A DNA stretch of 10,824 bases from an uncultured bacterium. Lineage in GTDB: Bacteria > Verrucomicrobiota > Lentisphaeria > Victivallales > UBA1829. The notes beneath the pieces were generated by a model that was not told the DNA's origin, did not search any database, and worked only from the letters and a program-made list of their open reading frames with translations. The translations under genes were made by a program, and so were the position numbers. Below, piece by piece: positions 7,480 to 10,824 of the stretch; position 1 is the first letter of the stretch; each line of letters opens with the position of its first letter. Location of the stretch: the NCBI GenBank assembly GCA_900549045.1, contig URNE01000039.1, positions 1 to 10,824 of the forward strand. The letters run 5' to 3'.

Positions 7480-9818
7480 TGAAACTGTTCAGCAAACTCA
7501 GAAAAAGCCGTACGGTTCCGTCTCCGGAAAAGGAGAAGAAACGGGCGTATATCCATCTTATCGAATTCCGCTGCCGCGGCCGGCTGATCGTCTCCGCAAA
7601 AACCGACACGCTCGGTTCCATTGTAAAAATCGGGCGCGCGCCGGACAACGACTGGGTGGTTCCCCCCGAAGACCGCGTTGCCGGGGATTATCAGGCGGAA
7701 CTTCATCTCGATTCCCGGCACATCCGCCTTCAAGCTTGCGGAAAAGCAAACTTTCATTCCCGCGGGAAAACGATCACCAATGCTCTGCTCAAACAGAACG
7801 ACCGCATCTCCATCGGCGACTGCGAGCTCTTCGTCAAACCGGCGGAACAGCGCGAATCGCGCCCGTGCGACGTCCACCGTCTCGAATTCCGTAACGGTCC
7901 CCGCGAGGGCGAACTCGTCCGGCTGGAAAAAGATCTCATCCGCATCGGCTCCGATCCCGACAACGACATTGTACTGAAAGACGACGTCGTTTCCCGTTTC
8001 CATGCGGAAATCCGCATTGCGGAAAACGGAGAATCCTGGATCCGCGACCTCGACAGCGTCAACGGAACCGTCGTCAACGGCGCACGGCTCGGACGCCAGG
8101 AGCGCATGCTCATGGACTCCGATGAAATTTCCATTGCGTTCTTCGACATGACGTTCCTTGACCGCAACGTTCCCCACGCCCGCTCGCAGATCGGACGCAA
8201 GATGCTCGTCATGGGCGGAACCGTTCTCGTGATTCTGCTCTTCTTCGGCATTTTCTACGCCGCCACCCCGCAGGCCGTCCAGCTCCTCAACGCCGCCGAA
8301 TTCTACATGCGCCGCGCCGATTTCAACGCCGCTCAGCGCATGCTCGACGCCATGCCCGGCGCACGCGATTACCAGAAATACGAAAAACATCATCAGGATC
8401 ACCTCCAGGCTATCGCCCGCTACCGGAAAACATTCGCCGCCTGGAATGAATTCAAACAGCATCTGACCAATTCCGAGTGGCAGGACGCCGCCGAATGTTT
8501 CGGACGCCTCGAAAGCGATGACCGTTTCGCCTGGAACTGGGAGGACGCCACCGTCGATGAACGCATGGCTGAAGTCCGCCACGCAAAGGAACTCCTCGAC
8601 CTCCAGTTCCGCATCCGCCACCTGCTCGTCTCCATGGACGCCGACCCGGAAAACCAGTGCTCCTTCCTGAAAGTGCTGAAAAATTCCGCCCTCCGTCCGC
8701 TCGAAAAGGAACCGGAATATCTCCATCCGCTCCGCGGGGAAATCCGGAAACTGACCGCCGAACTGGAAAAGAACAGCGCCAATCTCCATAAACTGAAGGC
8801 CGTTCTCGAACGCCTGAACACGCCCGGCGTCCCCTTGAATCCGCTGATTTCCGAAATCAACAAACTTCAGGAGCTCTCCTCCGGAAGTGTCCGCGTCCAT
8901 GCGGAAGACCTTGCGGAGGCTCTGAAAAAACTTGAGAAAAACCGCAACGCCGTGGCGGCGAATCAGACCGCGCTGATCTCTATGCAGTTCGACCGGATCG
9001 CGGAAGAAATCCCGTTCGTCTCACGCGATGAATGCCTCATCAGTCCGCTGCTGATGAAAAAACGGGATGATCTGATTCAGCGGCAGAAAGATATTCTCGA
9101 CCATGCGGAAAGCCTGAAATCTCTCTGCGCCCGTCTTGCAAAAGCCGGATTCGGGGAACAGGACATTCCCGCTGTTGCAAAACGTTTCGCGAATGAAACG
9201 GAACTCCGCAAGGCGTTCCAATTCAACGAACTGAAAGAGAATATGCCGAATCCCCGCCGGAAAACGCCCTGCGGCGTCTACGACCGGATGTTCGGAATCC
9301 GCTTCTTCCATTCCATCATCCGGCAGTCAACCATTCAGACAACCAACATCTATTCCGATGACATTGTATCCAGTCTGGATTTCTATCCGGAGTGTATCAG
9401 CCTCCGCACGCTCTACTTTGCGGCGGAAGAGACGCTGCTCTGGCTCCGGCTTCCGCAGAACCGCTGGATGCGGCAGGACGCCGTGCAGCGTCTGCACAAA
9501 CGCTGCACGGAACTTCTCGAATGCCGCGCCTCCATGCTCGCCACACTGAACCGGATTGCGGAATCCTCCGCCGGAACGCGCGTCTACTTCGCGGCGAAAG
9601 CGGCATACTTCTACTTCGCCCCCCCCTCCTCCGTCTCCTCCCAGGAGATGCTGGCCTATGCCGCCGCGTGGAAACGCTTCCGCCTGAAACAGCAGGAACT
9701 CACGGAAAGTTACGACCCGCTGAAACTCCGCGAAACGCAACGGATCCGCAGCAGAATCCTTGCGGAAGGGCTGCCGGGCGACCCCGTGCTCAACTGGTTC
9801 TGGAGTCAGGGCAAATGA
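7476..9818 (+). CDS. Double-FHA membrane protein with long helical extracytoplasmic region
   Basis: This protein has 780 residues; its full-length family is unknown to me. A basic N-terminus precedes FHA-1 (about 26-120), which keeps IGRAPDNDW (52-60) but has Gly70 and Gln73 in place of the Ser and His of SRxH, and no NGT motif. FHA-2 (about 132-230) looks near-canonical: VVSRFHAEI (171-179) and DSVNGTVVNG (193-202). Its usual GR is GS, with Ser159 in place of Arg. One membrane span lies at about 243-262 after QIGRK, giving cytoplasmic FHAs and about 518 residues outside. That region starts with TPR-like helices (272-292 and about 318-345), then helical, coiled-coil-prone segments (about 420-450, 475-510, 525-555) and an aromatic C-terminus ending in NWFWSQGK. 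It has eight cysteines. The start overlaps the previous stop as ATGA, with only a weak GAAG ahead, so translation is probably coupled; a second in-frame ATG follows at 7479. It may be a scaffold joining phosphorylation signals to the periplasmic pilus machinery. The TPR-like part could stand in for TadD, but that is a guess. Confidence 0.9.
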   Translation: MMKLFSKLRKSRTVPSPEKEKKRAYIHLIEFRCRGRLIVSAKTDTLGSIVKIGRAPDNDWVVPPEDRVAGDYQAELHLDSRHIRLQACGKANFHSRGKTITNALLKQNDRISIGDCELFVKPAEQRESRPCDVHRLEFRNGPREGELVRLEKDLIRIGSDPDNDIVLKDDVVSRFHAEIRIAENGESWIRDLDSVNGTVVNGARLGRQERMLMDSDEISIAFFDMTFLDRNVPHARSQIGRKMLVMGGTVLVILLFFGIFYAATPQAVQLLNAAEFYMRRADFNAAQRMLDAMPGARDYQKYEKHHQDHLQAIARYRKTFAAWNEFKQHLTNSEWQDAAECFGRLESDDRFAWNWEDATVDERMAEVRHAKELLDLQFRIRHLLVSMDADPENQCSFLKVLKNSALRPLEKEPEYLHPLRGEIRKLTAELEKNSANLHKLKAVLERLNTPGVPLNPLISEINKLQELSSGSVRVHAEDLAEALKKLEKNRNAVAANQTALISMQFDRIAEEIPFVSRDECLISPLLMKKRDDLIQRQKDILDHAESLKSLCARLAKAGFGEQDIPAVAKRFANETELRKAFQFNELKENMPNPRRKTPCGVYDRMFGIRFFHSIIRQSTIQTTNIYSDDIVSSLDFYPECISLRTLYFAAEETLLWLRLPQNRWMRQDAVQRLHKRCTELLECRASMLATLNRIAESSAGTRVYFAAKAAYFYFAPPSSVSSQEMLAYAAAWKRFRLKQQELTESYDPLKLRETQRIRSRILAEGLPGDPVLNWFWSQGK

Positions 9819-10015
9819 AGCGGCGGATTGTCAGAAAACGGAGCATTCTCCTGGAGTACACAATTCTGATCTGCTCCATTCTTCCGCTCGTTTTCGCCGC
9901 TTCGGCATCGGTCTTCTCGCTGTCCGCCGGTGGCGGATCGTTCGGACCGATCGGACGCGGCATCGTCGCACTCTATCAGAGAATCGTCACCGTCGTGTCC
10001 CTGCCGGTTCCATGA
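9815..10015 (+). CDS. Small Flp-pilin/TadE-like prepilin candidate, atypical cleavage site
   Basis: This peptide has 66 residues, within the size range of Flp pilins. It has a basic leader (MKRRIVRKRS), then ILLEYTILICSILPLVFAAS, a single hydrophobic helix with Glu14-Tyr15. Type IVb Flp pilins and TadE-like pseudopilins share a short basic leader, a hydrophobic helix and a Glu-Tyr/Phe pair at mature positions +5/+6. By that rule the cut would fall before Ser10, but the residue at -1 is Arg9 instead of the expected Gly. The rest is Ser/Gly-rich (SLSAGGGSFGP) and ends in VVSLPVP. The ATG overlaps the preceding stop (ATGA), with GGAG at 9802-9805, and the stop overlaps the next start. Its position in a tad operon favours a pilin or pseudopilin. 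It could also be a small membrane-anchored accessory peptide. Reality of the gene is likely; the pilin role is moderate. Confidence 0.65.
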   Translation: MKRRIVRKRSILLEYTILICSILPLVFAASASVFSLSAGGGSFGPIGRGIVALYQRIVTVVSLPVP

Positions 10016-10824
10016 TGCGGAATCAGCGCAAATCTTTTTCCTCATGCACGCCGGACGAGCTCGACTCCGCCGGGCTCTTCCCCGCATCCGGAGAAACGCC
10101 CGAAGCGTTTGCTGAACGGATCGCCCGCCTTGAACAGGAGCTGGACGGAATCTCCGCTGACCGGGCTTTTCAAGTGCTGATTGCAGACTCGCCGGAAATC
10201 CCCTCCGCCCTCCGGGAAGAGGCGGAAAATTTGACCTGGGAAAAGTTCCGTTTCCGCGCCGGCTGGGTTCCCGCCTGGTACTCCGCCGCCCGGACAGGCT
10301 TTCTCTCCGCCGGAATTCTGCTGGAAGCGGACGGGCTGCTCCCGCTCGTTTTTCTGCACGGCGGTTTCATCCGCAAACGGCGCCGCCTGGGATACGACGC
10401 CGCCGAAACGCTCGCGCATGAGATGATCCACGCCGTGCGCATCCCCTTCCCCGGCTCGGCATACGAAGAATATTTTCCGTGTCAGATGAGCCGCTCCGCA
10501 TTCCGGCGAAACGCCGGAAATCTGTTCCGGAACCGGTATCTTCCGCTTCTGTTCTTCGGCGGACTCGCCCTCTCTCCGGTTCTGGCCGCACTGGGAACAG
10601 ACGCCTGGTATGCGCCGCTGATTTTCCCGATGCTGATTCTGCTGAGAGAAATACAGATACGGCTCCGTCTTGCACGGGCGTCGGAAAACCTGCGGAACGC
10701 GGGATTGAATCCCCTCCCCGTTCTGCTGCGGCTGTCCGACGCGGAAATTTTCCGGCTGGCGCACAGCACGCCGGAACAGATTCAGGAAACGGCAAAAAAA
10801 TCGTCCCGCCGGAAATTTCTTCAG
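10012..10824 (+). CDS. HExxH (zincin-like) membrane protein, partial at right edge
   Basis: The frame stays open from ATG 10012 to the end of the window (271 codons, no stop), so the C-terminus is missing. The N-terminal 170 residues look soluble. A helical acidic stretch lies at about 31-75, then HGGFIRKRRR (116-125) and TLAHEMIHAVR (133-143), which contains the zinc-protease motif HExxH at 136-140. Glu152 and Glu153 (YEEYF) lie 12-13 residues further and could supply a third zinc ligand. Two hydrophobic segments (about 177-195 and 199-213) form a probable hairpin followed by basic residues, so both soluble parts would be cytoplasmic by the positive-inside rule. No family name is offered; I infer a metallopeptidase-like protein from the motif and its setting. 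No Shine-Dalgarno is visible: the ATG overlaps the previous stop and a second ATG follows at 10015, so translation probably depends on the upstream gene. Known Tad prepilin peptidases (TadV/CpaA) are aspartic proteases, so this is not one of them. It could process or control another component. Confidence 0.85.
   Translation, partial: MMRNQRKSFSSCTPDELDSAGLFPASGETPEAFAERIARLEQELDGISADRAFQVLIADSPEIPSALREEAENLTWEKFRFRAGWVPAWYSAARTGFLSAGILLEADGLLPLVFLHGGFIRKRRRLGYDAAETLAHEMIHAVRIPFPGSAYEEYFPCQMSRSAFRRNAGNLFRNRYLPLLFFGGLALSPVLAALGTDAWYAPLIFPMLILLREIQIRLRLARASENLRNAGLNPLPVLLRLSDAEIFRLAHSTPEQIQETAKKSSRRKFLQ

Noticed and set aside
7347..8900. Long open frame on the minus strand (517 codons) opposite the double-FHA gene
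   Set aside because: Same antisense effect. The plus strand shows two FHA motifs and a coupled start; the minus frame has no recognisable domain.
9392..9814. Upstream extension of the pilin-like frame into the double-FHA gene
   Set aside because: The frame is open by chance there. Its composition is Arg/Ala/Leu-rich out-of-frame noise, and the ATGA overlap at 9815 gives a natural start.
10417..10431. The HExxH protein as the missing TadV prepilin peptidase
   Set aside because: TadV/CpaA enzymes are polytopic aspartic proteases. This protein has a zinc-type motif and only one membrane hairpin.
10794..10800. A7 run near the window end as a programmed frameshift site
   Set aside because: The main frame stays open beyond it, no downstream structure can be judged at the window edge, and short A runs encoding Lys are common.

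Overview
The window holds one compact, single-strand (+) operon for a Tad-type (tight adherence / Flp-type IV pilus) secretion machine with unusual additions. A near-consensus sigma-70 promoter (37-65) lies in the short leader. Nine genes follow with almost no space between them: cpaB/rcpC, the secretin cpaC/rcpA, an ATPase cpaF/tadA carrying an N-terminal FHA domain, tadB, tadC, a membrane-anchored single-FHA protein, a membrane-anchored double-FHA protein with a long helical extracytoplasmic part, a 66-residue pilin-like peptide, and an HExxH (zincin-like) membrane protein that runs off the right edge. No RNA gene, mobile element, CRISPR array or terminator is visible, and no gap between genes exceeds about 12 bases.

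The sequence is moderately GC-rich, with a uniform coding style and many CCGGAA/TCCGGA words. The bacterium has an outer membrane, because a secretin with a signal peptide is present. The Tad core is recognisable but divergent, and the FHA-rich additions and LEY-type small prepilin remind me of the Planctomycetes-Verrucomicrobia-Chlamydiae superphylum, perhaps Lentisphaerota/Victivallales. This placement rests on overall impression, not on a marker gene, and is weak.

Layout. 1-112: leader with promoter, two TTCC(G)GGAA palindromes and a strong Shine-Dalgarno that sets a GTG start for cpaB at 113. 113-6005: conserved Tad core in the classical order cpaB-cpaC-cpaF-tadB-tadC, most genes with a Shine-Dalgarno. 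6016-10824: an accessory half of four genes without clear named homologues. The last three are joined to their upstream neighbours by 4-base ATGA stop/start overlaps, which suggests translational coupling and matched amounts.

How it may work. CpaC forms the outer-membrane channel and CpaB a periplasmic factor beside it. TadB and TadC form the inner-membrane platform, and the hexameric CpaF ATPase drives it from the cytoplasm. Four FHA modules sit in or next to the cytoplasmic side: one on the ATPase, one on the first membrane protein, two on the second. They differ in how many phosphothreonine-binding residues remain. This suggests a mix of phospho-dependent switching and purely structural FHA contacts, as in the SctD/PrgH/MxiG ring proteins of type III secretion. 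The usual Tad partners TadZ/CpaE, TadV (prepilin peptidase), TadD, TadE/F/G and RcpB are not in the window. Whether they are encoded elsewhere or replaced by the accessory genes is the main open question.
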